NCBI GenBank assembly: GCA_023897205.1
Contig: JAHWDD010000013.1
Span: forward strand, 62,001-126,000
Length of the DNA: 64,000 nucleotides
Origin: Exophiala sp. HKRS030
Lineage: Eukaryota; Ascomycota; Eurotiomycetes; Chaetothyriales; Herpotrichiellaceae
Direction: 5' to 3'
The position numbers and the translations under genes were made by a program. Under the pieces are notes generated by a model that saw only the letters and a program-made list of their open reading frames with translations, made no database searches and was not told the origin of the DNA. Shown in pieces: positions 42,901-53,391 of the stretch. Every line of letters starts with the position of its first letter. The stretch's first letter is position 1.

Positions 42901-44585
42901 CTATTCATAGGTCCGATCTCTATGCGCCCAAGAGTTAAGACGACATTCTATGATACTCAGCAGACCACGACAATCCCAGATCTTCACCACCTTTAGTCCA
43001 GCCGCTTGGACAATCCGCTCGTATTCCTCTGGACTCCTTTCTTTTCCCTCTGTCATTGCCATCATGTTGAGATCCATCGCATGTGCAGTATTCATAGCAC
43101 AACCATAGTTCGCCAGGAGCGGTTGAGGTGCCGCTCGAATCTTGTCACTAGCCAGCGTGGTAGTCATCAAGATCTCAGCTATGAGTACCACTGAATTTGA
43201 GGTCATTGAATCACGGATACTGGACAAAATGGGGACGGCATCAACATCATCCCAGTCGTGCCTGGTAAGAATATTTATCAGATGAATGCACAAATTCTCC
43301 ATTAATCTCAACGTACAGGATGTGTCGTAGCCAGTATATCTCTGCGCCGGAGACAGGGCTCTTCTGGAAGAAGTCGTGAGTCATCAACTTGGCTGTTCCT
43401 TGAGAGACCGCTTTGGGATATCTCTCCTTCCATACACTGGCTGCTTGTTCAATGACAGGTGCCTTATCTTGAACGATGACTTTGAGGTTTGGATGCGTGC
43501 AATGCAACTGCATGCAGAATGTTCCTAGACGACGTCAATCCGTCTGCGAGCTCACTCGCCTTGGACGAGCTGACCAATCCCCCCTCCAACATCGACTATC
43601 GTGGCTTCGTCACTCAAGTCGATCCAAGGGTAATCTTCGATACAAGACCGATCCTGAGCCCGGCCAAGCCCACCCATTGCAACGTTAAACAAGCTTTTCT
43701 CGGGACGAGGCATCACAAGCTCGCTCGAGCTCTTGTATTCATGACAGGTCTCCATGTAAAGTTGGTCATACTGCTGCGGCGTCGGAAAGCGCCAGTCTAT
43801 GTCATGCTCCGGTAATCTTTGATGTAGCCATTCAAAGAAAGACAACTTTGTCCGTGCTGCCATCTGGAATGCGTTCGGGCTTGATCTGTCTCCATCATGA
43901 TCAGGACTGGTTGACAGTGCGGTCGGAAGAAAGTCGCTTGCTGCATATTGAATTTGGCCTCTGAATGATATCAAAATTCTCCTTGATTTCATTGGAATGG
44001 AAACAAATTCGCTACGTACCTCGTAACGATCAAAGCTCGGAACTCGAGATCATCCGCCAGAACTTGCGAAATATGATTGTTTGCAAAATGATCGTCCTGG
44101 ACTTCAGCAAAAAATGTGGTTCGAAGTCAATACCCTCATGAGTCTGCCTACATTTAGTAAGCTTCGGCTACCAGTTGAGTAAGGCCAGGAACAGTACGCA
44201 ATTTTCCGGCCTGGATGCCGCTTATTCGAGCCAGCTCGCTACTGCAAAGACCTTCTGGACCAGCTTGTGCGAGTGTTGCGGCAATATTCTTCTCTGCGAC
44301 AATATGCAATGTTCTGGAACGCAAATACGACATGAATAAGTCCAGGAGGAAGTCATGCGGATCGATAATCAAACTCTCCAACGAACCCATTGCCGCACGA
44401 ATGACCTTGACGGCATCGTCTTGCGTTCGTGATGTAGCACCCGTGGAACCGTGTGTGACATGGTGATGAGCACTTTCTCCGCGAGTCCTGTCGCGGTCAT
44501 CAATCAACGTCTCGACAGTAGTTGAAAGCAATCTGAAGATGCTCTTAATACTATCTACAGAGCTGGCGGGAGAAAGGGCCGACAT
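42901..44585 (-). pseudogene. SAM-dependent O-methyltransferase with an apparent +1 frameshift
   Basis: Five exons (44585-44198, 44147-44020, 43960-43575, 43524-43317, 43261-42901); the intact length would be about 489 residues. SAM motif IVDVGGGIG joins by splice to TFCMQLHC, then KVIVQDKAPVIEQA, MTHDFFQKSP, and the catalytic His in RHILHDWDDVDAVP, again rebuilt by splicing. Exon 2 begins in frame with an OMT block (RLMRVLTSNHIF) and then hits a stop; one base fewer in the run of six T (plus-strand A run 44109-44114) would continue into AEVQDDHFANNHISQVL, the expected sequence. No in-frame splice avoids it. This is either a recent inactivation or a homopolymer sequencing error. It is divergent from the flavin monooxygenase. 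The remaining reading frame is well kept, so decay, if real, is young. Confidence 0.75.
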
Positions 44586-45145
44586 GTTTCTTCGAAGATC
44601 CGTCAACTCGACCAAAGCGATAATCACCTGCACCTGGGTTCAATATTGAGTTATAACCCGGGGTAGACAAGGAGGACTTATCACGACAAGCTCATTTAAC
44701 GAAAGCTGCGTTCATGAATCGACTCCAAACTTACCAGGTCACATCGACAATCAAGACGCCCACAACATGAAGCTGGCTTGGTTTTGACTGCGACGGCAAG
44801 GAGCCAAGCAGGGTCGGCGAAGTATACGTCTCGATCTGAATAAAGTCAAATTGGCAGTAATGTCACTCTGACATGACCCGGACGCTCGCCGTAATTTATA
44901 TTTGTTTATCTTGACATAAAATTGGTAGACTAATGCCGTCGAGAATTTTCGGAGCCCGACAGAGGGAGTCTGGGCCGTCGGAGACTGTCCGGCTTGTGGA
45001 ACTTGAGTTATTGTCTTCGTGAAATGATTTGAAATCCCAAGATAGCCGTAATAGATCTAGTGTCCAGCGAGTAAAGGTCGCTGAGAGCGATATATACGGC
45101 GTGTGTCCGATACTAGAAACATAACAGTCGTGTGGAATCGATACT
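44586..45145. other. Divergent promoter, O-methyltransferase / flavin monooxygenase
   Basis: No gene seen. Holds two CGG-based inverted repeats within 45 bp (44949-44991), described separately. Confidence 0.5.
44949..44991. promoter_or_regulatory. Paired CGG inverted repeats, one matching TCG-N5-CGA
   Basis: At 44949-44959 the sequence TCG-GAGCC-CGA fits the TCG-N5-CGA site known for AflR-type cluster regulators. At 44979-44991 CGGA-GACTG-TCCG is a second inverted repeat. Both lie between the divergent OMT and FMO genes, about 160-200 bp before the FMO start. The Zn2Cys6 gene next door is the obvious candidate to bind. Confidence 0.35.
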
Positions 45146-47023
45146 ATGAGGCGTGTTGTGATCGTGGGAGCTGGGCCTTGCGGCCTGGTGGCATTGAAGG
45201 AAATGCTTGAACACGGTCACAATGTCATGATTTGTGAACAAGAGGACAGACTAGGTGGTGTCTTCGCCAGCGCTGTGGCTTACCCGAATCTTCACCTAAC
45301 AATCACAAACTGGGCAATGGCATTTTCTGACTTCCCTGATCCTTTGAGGCTGCGGTATTCAACCGCGGAAGAATATCTTCAATATTTGCAAGCCTACACA
45401 GACCACTTCAACCTTGAACCTCACATTCAATACCGTACAAAAGTCACAGCAGCAAAGTTGAGTTCCAAAGGCTCATGGTCTCTGCATGTACGGCGAACAC
45501 TCGGTGAAGAGGTGTCCGAAGGCAACATGGAGGCAGATGCACTCATCGTGGCGACAGGTGCGAGTCAGTATCCGAAAGCGATACCTCGTGAACTCGCCGG
45601 ATATAATGGTCGGATAATTCACTCCTCCCAGTACGATGAAACATTCAAACGGGATGTCGCAGACAAGTCGCTTAGAGTACTGGTCATTGGGGGAGGAGAA
45701 AGTGGTGCCGATATTGCAGCTGAACTCGGTGACTTATCGCCCAATGTGAGTGTCTGGCTGCGGAGACCACTCTGTGTTGGGCCACGGTACCTCAACAAAC
45801 GTGATGAGTTGGAACAGATTCAGATGAACAAAACAACAGACTTTCCTGCGAATGGGTTCCTTGAGGCGGCAACGACATCGAGAATGAGTGCAGGGCAGAA
45901 TGTGTTAGCATACGGCATTTTCCGAAGAATATTATGGCAAACTCCCGTGCTGAACAACACTTTGTCGCGCATGTGCTTGGATAGCACTAAATCGGCCTTT
46001 CTTCGTAATGATCAAGCAACCTATGTTACCAAGAACCAGCGGATGTGTGAAGCATTACACAATGGCAATATTCAAATTCAACTCAGTCGCAACATTTCCT
46101 CAACAGGGAGATATTGTACCTTCCACAGGCAGGATGGCACAACGGAGACCCAACAATTTGACGCAATAGTGCTCTGTACTGGATATCGAGTAGAATTCCC
46201 ATGGATTCAGTTCTCAGAAGGGATCTGTTTGTCATCCAATCCACGGTCATGGTTTCTGCATTGCTTTCCGCCCAACTTAGGTCATTGCCTCTTTTTCGTT
46301 GGCTATACAAGACCTCATCAAGGTGGCATTCCGGTGATGGCCGAAATGCTGAGCCGCTATATAGCGTTGCTGATGACTGGAGCTCGAAGGCTTCCTGTCG
46401 ATTATACGGCTCAAGCACATATCGACGCCAAAGCCGAGCGGGAATATTACCACTTGAGCCCTGATCTCGACACGTTGGTCGACTACAATGCCTTCTTGGA
46501 AAGTGTGGCTCGTCGAATTGGTTGCGAGCCTCGATTGCCTTTGCTCGCAACAGCTCTTTTCAACATCCACATGGCAACAGTGATTCTGCTTGTCGCGCAA
46601 ATCCTCATATTTGACACGACTTGGTCGAGTGTGCTATCCAGTGTTCTCTTGTGGGTATTGTCAGTTATTGGATTCTTCATACTCGACAATGGAGTATTGC
46701 TCAAATGGTGGTTTTATCCACATTGGGCTGTGTGGTACCGGCAACGAGGCCCTGGTGCCAACCCCAAATTGCTAAAGCAAATGCTGGCGCGTGTTAATTT
46801 GTGGAAATCAACAGCAATTACTCGTGGCTTCGTTCTCCTCGTCCTTTGGTCAGTGCCGGCATACTATGTACAACGGCTCACGACCATCATGCTTCTCGTC
46901 ACGAAAGCAATGTTGGCAACATTTGGTATTCAAGTTGAGCGGTATTGGGGAGCCCAATTGCTTCCAAAGCTCTACTCTTTGCATGATTGTCCAGCGCATT
47001 TCTCGGACATTTTCTTGCCGTGA
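45146..47023 (+). CDS. Flavin-containing monooxygenase with membrane-associated C-terminus
   Basis: Intron-free, 625 residues. N-terminal FAD motif VVIVGAGPCGL, an FMO-type signature YNGRIIHSSQY (F/Y-x-G-x3-H-S), NADPH motif VLVIGGGESGADIA at about residue 185, ALIVATGASQYPKAIP and VLCTGYRVEFPW complete the FMO fold up to about residue 470. The last ~150 residues add three or four hydrophobic segments (MATVILLVAQILIF, VLSSVLLWVLSVIGFFIL, GFVLLVLWSVPAYYV), so the enzyme is probably anchored in a membrane. FMOs oxygenate soft N or S atoms or carry out Baeyer-Villiger reactions with NADPH and O2. It is divergent from the second OMT and convergent with the acyltransferase (106 bp), which places it in the presumed tailoring cluster. 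Confidence 0.88.
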   Translation: MRRVVIVGAGPCGLVALKEMLEHGHNVMICEQEDRLGGVFASAVAYPNLHLTITNWAMAFSDFPDPLRLRYSTAEEYLQYLQAYTDHFNLEPHIQYRTKVTAAKLSSKGSWSLHVRRTLGEEVSEGNMEADALIVATGASQYPKAIPRELAGYNGRIIHSSQYDETFKRDVADKSLRVLVIGGGESGADIAAELGDLSPNVSVWLRRPLCVGPRYLNKRDELEQIQMNKTTDFPANGFLEAATTSRMSAGQNVLAYGIFRRILWQTPVLNNTLSRMCLDSTKSAFLRNDQATYVTKNQRMCEALHNGNIQIQLSRNISSTGRYCTFHRQDGTTETQQFDAIVLCTGYRVEFPWIQFSEGICLSSNPRSWFLHCFPPNLGHCLFFVGYTRPHQGGIPVMAEMLSRYIALLMTGARRLPVDYTAQAHIDAKAEREYYHLSPDLDTLVDYNAFLESVARRIGCEPRLPLLATALFNIHMATVILLVAQILIFDTTWSSVLSSVLLWVLSVIGFFILDNGVLLKWWFYPHWAVWYRQRGPGANPKLLKQMLARVNLWKSTAITRGFVLLVLWSVPAYYVQRLTTIMLLVTKAMLATFGIQVERYWGAQLLPKLYSLHDCPAHFSDIFLP

Positions 47024-47129
47024 GAATTCAGCAGTCGAGATTCGGACAATCTTAAAATTCTGGAGAACCATATTGCGGATATAGTCCGGACATCAGAAAG
47101 GAGAATAGTACTTGAGGGATCTTTTGAGA

Positions 47130-48677
47130 TCACAGGAAAGCCATTTCCCGAACCAAGCTCGACTTAACCCATCCTCTAGCGAAATTTCTCCCGGTCCATA
47201 AGATAATAGTCATCCACCAGACTCTTCCCACGGTTGAGTCATACCACATTCGACCAGGAATTCCTCTTTTTTGTCTTCTTTTCTCGACTATCTGTACGAA
47301 GGCTCCCTCAACGACGACGGCAACCCCGTTCAATGCAAAGAATTTCGCCTCACCAGTAGCCATCTGCCAGTCTCCAGCCAGGACTCCACGGACTGCAAAG
47401 CTGTGGACAAATGCACTGCTCAAGAAAGCTCCGAGGACCTTACCAATATCGGCCGGCTTGTCGCTACTTCTCCCCAACAATCTGCGTTCGATCCACTCCC
47501 CAGGCCAGACGCCGTATACCAGGAAAAGTCTGGCAAACAGCCGATGCCAGCCGAAGCTCCAGAACTTGCGGACACTGGTAACATCCCATGGTCTCGTGGT
47601 GTACAGAGGTGGAAAGAAGGCGAACGGGCTGGGTCGCAGTGGGTGCAGTATAATGGCAAAGAGTGAGTGCCCAAAAGAAAAGGCACCCATCAAGAAAGCT
47701 CCAAGAGCGCCAGTAAGCTGCAATTGCACAATGATAGGAAGTCGGCCGTCAAATAGATCGTAGGCAGAATATGTCTCCCATGGAGCGTCTTGAAGGGGCA
47801 GAACATATCGCGAGTAAATGGTCCTAATCATGGCCCAGCTCACGAAGAGGACCGGACAAACGTGGACAAGAATGCTGTGAATGCGGTTCCGTACAGTAGG
47901 GAGCCATGTTTTCTTGGTATGTCTGATGTCTGCAGTGGTCCAGGTGAAGCCAACACCTCGCATGGAAAGCTCAAGTTCCAGAGCCCATGCAGCACGATCC
48001 GCGAGAGTCGTAGGCCAGCCAGTCTCTGTCAGGGCCGTCTCGTAAACGGGAATAGGATCTGGTCCAGAGAATGAATTGCGGAAAGCACGTATCGTGGAAA
48101 CTGTCAGCGACGCGCTTCCCTGTTGAAGGCTGCGGTTCTTCGGGATGGGAGCATCATCAGCTTTCGGCGTGTGTATTGTATGCTGTGAGGATTTTGCGGC
48201 ATGTTGAAAAGGGTCGGATATTCCTCCATTTGTCCATTGCTTTGCCAGCTCTTGTAACTCCGACTCTTTCCGCTCCAGCCTCAGACGGTGATGGTACTTG
48301 ACTCGGCGTGGTATGTGATCGAAAAGGTAAGGACTGATGAAAAAGGCATCGAGAACTCGGCAGCCACCATATAGGCCGACAAGTCCGAGTTGATAGGTAA
48401 GGCCAATGCTTTGAGGAACATGGTAGACAAGAGGAAGGCGGAAAAAAAGGATACCTGCGGTCAGCGCGAGTATGTTTCGAAGTACCTTGACGGAGAGTCG
48501 ATCAACAATGGGAGGAGGCGACGGGGCAAGGAGGAGAAGAGCAAAGAAGTAAAGAAGTGGTGGAAGGATTGCAGCGAGTAAAGTGAGAGGTTTACTGCCA
48601 GGGATGGGATGCAGGCCTTGACGAGGCGTTGTCTCACACAGGGAATCCTGCAGGTTCTGCCACCACTCTGTAGTCAT
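47130..48677 (-). CDS. Membrane-bound O-acyltransferase, wax-synthase-like
   Basis: Intron-free, 515 residues from the ATG at 48677 (MTTEWWQNLQ). There are about eight hydrophobic segments, beginning with LLAAILPPLLYFFALLLLA. A hydrophilic loop (about residues 130-220) is followed by the wax-synthase domain: SVRKFWSFGWHRLFARLFLVYG and FLSSAFVHSF with the conserved His. Fungal members acetylate or acylate hydroxyls of terpenoid and polyketide metabolites in the endoplasmic reticulum. Together with two O-methyltransferases, an FMO and a Zn2Cys6 regulator it makes a plausible tailoring set; the acyl donor and acceptor are unknown. No frameshift or missing part is visible. Confidence 0.83.
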   Translation of the reverse strand: MTTEWWQNLQDSLCETTPRQGLHPIPGSKPLTLLAAILPPLLYFFALLLLAPSPPPIVDRLSVKVLRNILALTAGILFFRLPLVYHVPQSIGLTYQLGLVGLYGGCRVLDAFFISPYLFDHIPRRVKYHHRLRLERKESELQELAKQWTNGGISDPFQHAAKSSQHTIHTPKADDAPIPKNRSLQQGSASLTVSTIRAFRNSFSGPDPIPVYETALTETGWPTTLADRAAWALELELSMRGVGFTWTTADIRHTKKTWLPTVRNRIHSILVHVCPVLFVSWAMIRTIYSRYVLPLQDAPWETYSAYDLFDGRLPIIVQLQLTGALGAFLMGAFSFGHSLFAIILHPLRPSPFAFFPPLYTTRPWDVTSVRKFWSFGWHRLFARLFLVYGVWPGEWIERRLLGRSSDKPADIGKVLGAFLSSAFVHSFAVRGVLAGDWQMATGEAKFFALNGVAVVVEGAFVQIVEKRRQKRGIPGRMWYDSTVGRVWWMTIILWTGRNFARGWVKSSLVREMAFL

Positions 48678-49602
48678 GCTCACGCTATGAAGCCGTAGCA
48701 GGGTATATCATGTGGAGCATGAGCACGTCTTGTTGCGCATTCGAGCACAGTTCTCTTTTACCAAAGGCGTGTGGCCGTGTTGATATTCACATCATGGATG
48801 ACGTTGCGTTAAATGTTGACGAGCTGCAATTTGACAATAGTAACGATGCCAGGTTCTTGTCAGAAACAAGGATCTGTTTGTGACAGTCTTGGTCATCGGC
48901 TGAGAGGCAATGCGAAACACGAAATGCGAAGTTGCCTGGGTCCCCTATGTTCGCGGCTTGATGACCATTCACTGCTGTTCTGAACGGAGTACGAATTGCA
49001 CTGTTTGTGAGTGTCACGTGCAGCACACTCTCTCTAAGGTAAAAGCTCCTCTCTTCGAGTCTCCTTACAGTGTCATCTCTACTACGAGTAATGGTGAGTC
49101 TCGCGATGCGTTCTAGTTCGCAGCAGCATCATGTTGTTTGCCTTGCCGCCTCATCAGCCTTGCAAAAAATCCGGATCTGCGGTGATTGAATTTCAGCATG
49201 GCAGGGATTCAACAAAAGACCGTTACATTTCCCTTCGTCGACGTCCATCCTCCCACCAACCACCGATGCGCAGTTGATAAGAAGGACTCGCTTATGCAAT
49301 CGAAGCCTGGAATCGAAGCTATGGAAGCCGGCTGAAGGTGATAAGGCGGGCACCAGTCACCAAGGCAGCCAAGGCAACCCATCCCGTGTCTCGTTGCTTT
49401 TTCCAGCGGACGGTCGGGCGCAGTTACTTCATCGCCTTATTAGCCCTCGCCCTCGACCTTGGCTTCGACCTTGACCTCGCTTCCCTCTTAATCGTCGTCC
49501 AAATGGTCGCCCACGGTACATAAAAAGACAAGACCCTTCTGGCCGTTATGCGCACCCTCTGTCCGACATTACTATGCTTTTTTTACGCCTGTTCTTCTTG
49601 AA
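48678..49602. other. Divergent intergenic region, acyltransferase / DUF7703 protein
   Basis: No gene supported. A pyrimidine-rich tract with repeated CTCGACCTTG-like words lies near 49441-49500, shortly before the ATG at 49603. Confidence 0.5.
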
Positions 49603-50758
49603 ATGGCGGTCAGTGCCCTAACGCAACGAGAATCCACAACCCAATATGGGATTGCGGTCGAGAAACAGTCGTTCGATGGCCAGTATAGTCCCTCCTCAGT
49701 CATCGTCACGATCAGCGTGGCTCTCGCCCTCTACAATTCTCTCGAAATGGTGCTATTGATCTTGACCACATTCAAGAGGTGGAGAGGCTTATACTTTTGG
49801 AGCCTCACTCTTTGCAACTTTGGCGTCTTTGCCTATACCATCGGCATGATGCTGGGTTACTTCCAACTCTGTATCTTGTGGCTGAGCAAAACTTGGCTTG
49901 ATGTGGGATGGATGAGCATGATTATCTGCCAGTCTCTTGTGCTGTACTCGCGACTTGGTTTGATCATTGACAATATCAAAATCTTGATGGGCGTCAAATG
50001 GATGATCGTGATCAGCAGTTTCGTCTTTCTCGTGCCGACTGTGGTCTTGGACTTTGCTTGCACCTACTCAAAAAAGCCATCGTTCTCCGAGGCATATTTC
50101 TACATGGAGCACATTCAGATGACGGGTATTACCATACAGGAGTTGGCCATTTCCAGCTTATACCTTTGGAAGACGTCCAATTTGTTGAAGGTGATCTCCA
50201 AAGCAAACTCACGCAGTATGGTGTGGCAGCTTTTCACTATCAACGTGGTTATTATCGGCATGGATGTGAGTCTAGCCTCCTCTGTTGATGCGATTACTGA
50301 CGAGCACCAAGATTGCCCTCATCGTCCTGGAGTATAAGCACCTGCAGCTTTATCAAGAAAGCATCAAGGCCTTCGTCTACAGTGTCAAGCTAAAGCTTGA
50401 ACTGAACATCCTGTCCAAATTGGTAGACCTTGTCAATAGAGATTCGATCAGCAGGTCCATGACCTTGGATGTGATCAATCCAACGACATTGTCAGGTCAG
50501 GCACAGTCAGAGATACGAGGAGAAATGGCAGAGTTGGGACATTTCATGAGCTCGACATCAACCGATGAGAAGGGTCGCCCAACACATCGCCTCAGCAGCT
50601 GTACGAATGGTCGTGACTTCGGCGATCCATTTACTCAAAAACCCACTGACGGCGAACAAATCACGACTGGTTCGTCACACGATTCGAATTCGACCCAACC
50701 AACTAATAGAAAGAGATCTGATGACTTGTACGCGGAGGCTCTTCGTACCTTGACGTGA
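49603..50758 (+). CDS. Integral membrane protein, DUF7703-like
   Basis: Two exons (49603-50265 and 50312-50758) give 369 residues. About seven hydrophobic segments fill the first ~235 residues, with VALALYNSLEMVLLILTTFKRWRGLYFWSL and LVLYSRLGLIIDNIKILMGVKWMIVISS, the pattern of fungal seven-helix proteins of the DUF7703/rhodopsin-like group. EYKHLQLYQESIKAFVYSVKLKLELNIL ends the membrane part, and a ~120-residue Ser/Thr-rich cytosolic tail follows, as in receptor-like members. Function is unknown; a sensory or receptor role has been proposed for similar fungal proteins but nothing here proves it. The intron is GTGAGT to AAG and in phase 0. Confidence 0.78.
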
Positions 50759-52398
50759 ATTTTTCAACTTTATCCGTAAATTCACATCTACGCGAACGTC
50801 AATACTATTTTTTGGGTTTCCCAGACATGGTGATATGGATTTCTTTCCTTTCGTGATCTAAGACATCTGGTGATACTCGGGATGACCTTGTATTTCTCGT
50901 AGCTACTGGGATCAAATTAATGTTGTGGTGTACGAGATAGTGCTGAATGAATCGTTAGCAGATTATATATATTTAAGGATCGTACGGATACATTGCGGCA
51001 ACTGCGCCGAGGTCAATGCAACAACATTCCATCTCGCGCTCAGTTACACAGACATTCTCCGACATCATTATTGAAATCCAGTCTTCTAAAGGCCCATGCC
51101 TGTTGGGTGATCACATGTTTCATTTGTTTCGATTCATTGCAGCTCCCAAGCTCATAGTGATGCCCTGAATATGTTGAGTGGCACCCACTCCATCTTCATC
51201 CTTGATCCGTACTACTCAAAGACCGAGCACACGAGGCTATATGAAAACGCCAGAGACGTCCCAGTGGCCGTCCTTCGTCTTTCCACGAGTGGCACAACCT
51301 GCATCCCGAACACACAAGATCCTGTGAGTGGTCCAAAGAGACGGAAGCTGTTCGGAGTATGAGAATGTTGGACAGTGCCGAGCAGAAGCTGCACCAAGAT
51401 TACTCGATGATAATGTTGAGGTCTTATGAATTGTCGGCTTAGCCTTACACCTTCCAGCATACTCCTCCACCCCCCTTAACCCCCCAGACTTTCCTCCTAC
51501 CATTTGGTAGCTACGAAGCGCACTCAAAGTTCCGTGACGGTCCACGTCTACGACAGGCTCCCCGAGTTCGAACTGACTTCACGCTTTACTCAACCGAACC
51601 GACAATGGAGATCGAGTGCATCAACAGAGGCTTGCTTTCCATACACCGTGACAGTTCAACATGAATTTGTCGGTAAGCATTGCTGGCGCATCCTACTGGT
51701 ACGCACGGAGAAGTAAACTCTGTTGCAACAAAGACGAAGGAGCTTCTCTCAGAGGAGGTATATGATACGTCTTTTCGGCGATGATTGTCACCGTGGCCTG
51801 GGAAGGCATTGTTTTCTTGACGAGACTGCCGACAGTAATGCTGATATTAGCGGTCTAAGCATTGTGCCAGGTCCGATGCGAATGCTCCCACGTGCGTGTC
51901 GAGAACATCATCATTAGCCATAGGCACCTTGCTTCCCGTCGGAATTGCGTGCAGCATCAACTATCTGCATATCATTTTGCTTGACTGTGCAATACATAAT
52001 CTTCCTGGATCAGTCTCAGTGTTAGGCGTCCTCACATTTACGCCGAGCGCAAGAGGCTTTTGTCCCTGATGGTGAGTTATGATCTTATGGGCAGTGTGTT
52101 TCCTCACCTAGCCCTCATGAACTCGGCTGCTTTTGCTGGGCTGTCGTCAGAAATGTGGTCAGCTCGTGCTCGTCCTTGCATATCTCATACGCTAAAGACG
52201 ATCTTGGCGCTCGTCAATCGTTCCGTGCCCTTGGAAGCCAATCGTGTATGCCCGTGGAATCCATCATGGTAAAGACGAAGTGTGCCTCTGCAATATCTAT
52301 ATCTATACAACTTCACGACATGAGAATAGTTCCTTCTAAAACTTAGGACGAGCTATAAAGACGGTGCCTTGTAGCGGAAACCCTTCGATACCCCCAAT
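50759..52398. other. Long intergenic stretch, no supported gene
   Basis: 1.6 kb without a recognisable domain on either strand. Small frames (51171-51362 plus, 51237-51545 minus, 52060-52272 plus) lack motifs. The end should hold the promoter of the secreted protein at 52399. Confidence 0.45.
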
Positions 52399-53391
52399 AT
52401 GAAGTTCATTAGCCACTACGCGATTTTGGCGTTTGCCGCTTCGGCTGCATGCCAGCAAACGAGGCCTGTTCAATGTCTACCGATGTTCAACGGAACTGTA
52501 GGTAACGGCACAGTAGGATCAGAGCAACAGATATCGAGCAAGACAATCCGATCCGTCAATGCTACAGATGCGAACCAAGGTGTTGCCGTCGATGCCACCT
52601 ATTTTTATTCCATTGACAACTTCTCCATCACCAAGCACAACAAGACGACGGGACAAGCCATCATGCAGTGGTTTGGTGGAGCCAATGGTCCCATAATCCA
52701 TCTTGACGGGGCTGTTGTCATCAATGGCACCCTATATGCACCGCATTCCAATTACCCTCATTCCCCAGAAACATCGTCTGTCGAGGAATGGAATGTGACC
52801 ACAATGGAACATATCCGAAGCTACTCCTTTGGGGTCAACAGAGGAAGCCTGACATGGATCGACCAGGATAGCACAGGAACGTGGTATGGGACATTCGCCA
52901 ACTATGACCGGGTGCAAAAAGGACAAACGCAGCCGTACGGGCTCAGCATGAACACACAGCTCGTGCGATTCTCCCCCGGGCCAGAATCTCCATTCCAGTA
53001 CATCTCGCAGTCGTGGATATTTCCGCAGGAGTTGGTTTCGGAGAATTTCTCACCCATGTCGAACTCGGGAGGCAGCTTTGGTCCTGATGGATGGCTGTAC
53101 ATTACCGGCCATGATGCAAGTGCTGCTTACATTGTGCAAATCCCATCTGCTGGCAGTATCCTCATCTGGGTTGCGACGGTAGACTTGCCAGATATTGCGG
53201 GACAGGGAATAGCCTGGGACCGAAGTAAAGGCCCTCAAAATGGAGGCAATGGAACATTGTATGGTATCAGCCGAGAGAGCAAGCAGGTCGTGGAGATGAG
53301 CGTTCCTCTGCAGACTTGTCAAACTACGACCAATCTGCCAGTGGGAAGCATCTTGGGTCCTGGGAGCTTCATCGATCCTGACTCAGATTGA
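52399..53391 (+). CDS. Secreted beta-propeller-like protein (fungal cycloisomerase-2-like family)
   Basis: Intron-free, 330 residues. A signal peptide (MKFISHYAILAFAASAAC) is followed by a chain with about ten N-glycosylation sequons. Repeated strands of the type GVAVDATYFYSIDNFSITKHNKTTG, GSLTWIDQDSTGTWYGTFANY and GQGIAWDRSKGPQNGGNGTLYGISR suggest a propeller fold like that of SMP-30, lactonase or muconate cycloisomerase relatives. Such genes are often annotated as cycloisomerase 2 family in fungi, without proven activity. No catalytic residues can be named. It stands between two gene-poor stretches and shows no clear operon-like link. Confidence 0.7.
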   Translation: MKFISHYAILAFAASAACQQTRPVQCLPMFNGTVGNGTVGSEQQISSKTIRSVNATDANQGVAVDATYFYSIDNFSITKHNKTTGQAIMQWFGGANGPIIHLDGAVVINGTLYAPHSNYPHSPETSSVEEWNVTTMEHIRSYSFGVNRGSLTWIDQDSTGTWYGTFANYDRVQKGQTQPYGLSMNTQLVRFSPGPESPFQYISQSWIFPQELVSENFSPMSNSGGSFGPDGWLYITGHDASAAYIVQIPSAGSILIWVATVDLPDIAGQGIAWDRSKGPQNGGNGTLYGISRESKQVVEMSVPLQTCQTTTNLPVGSILGPGSFIDPDSD

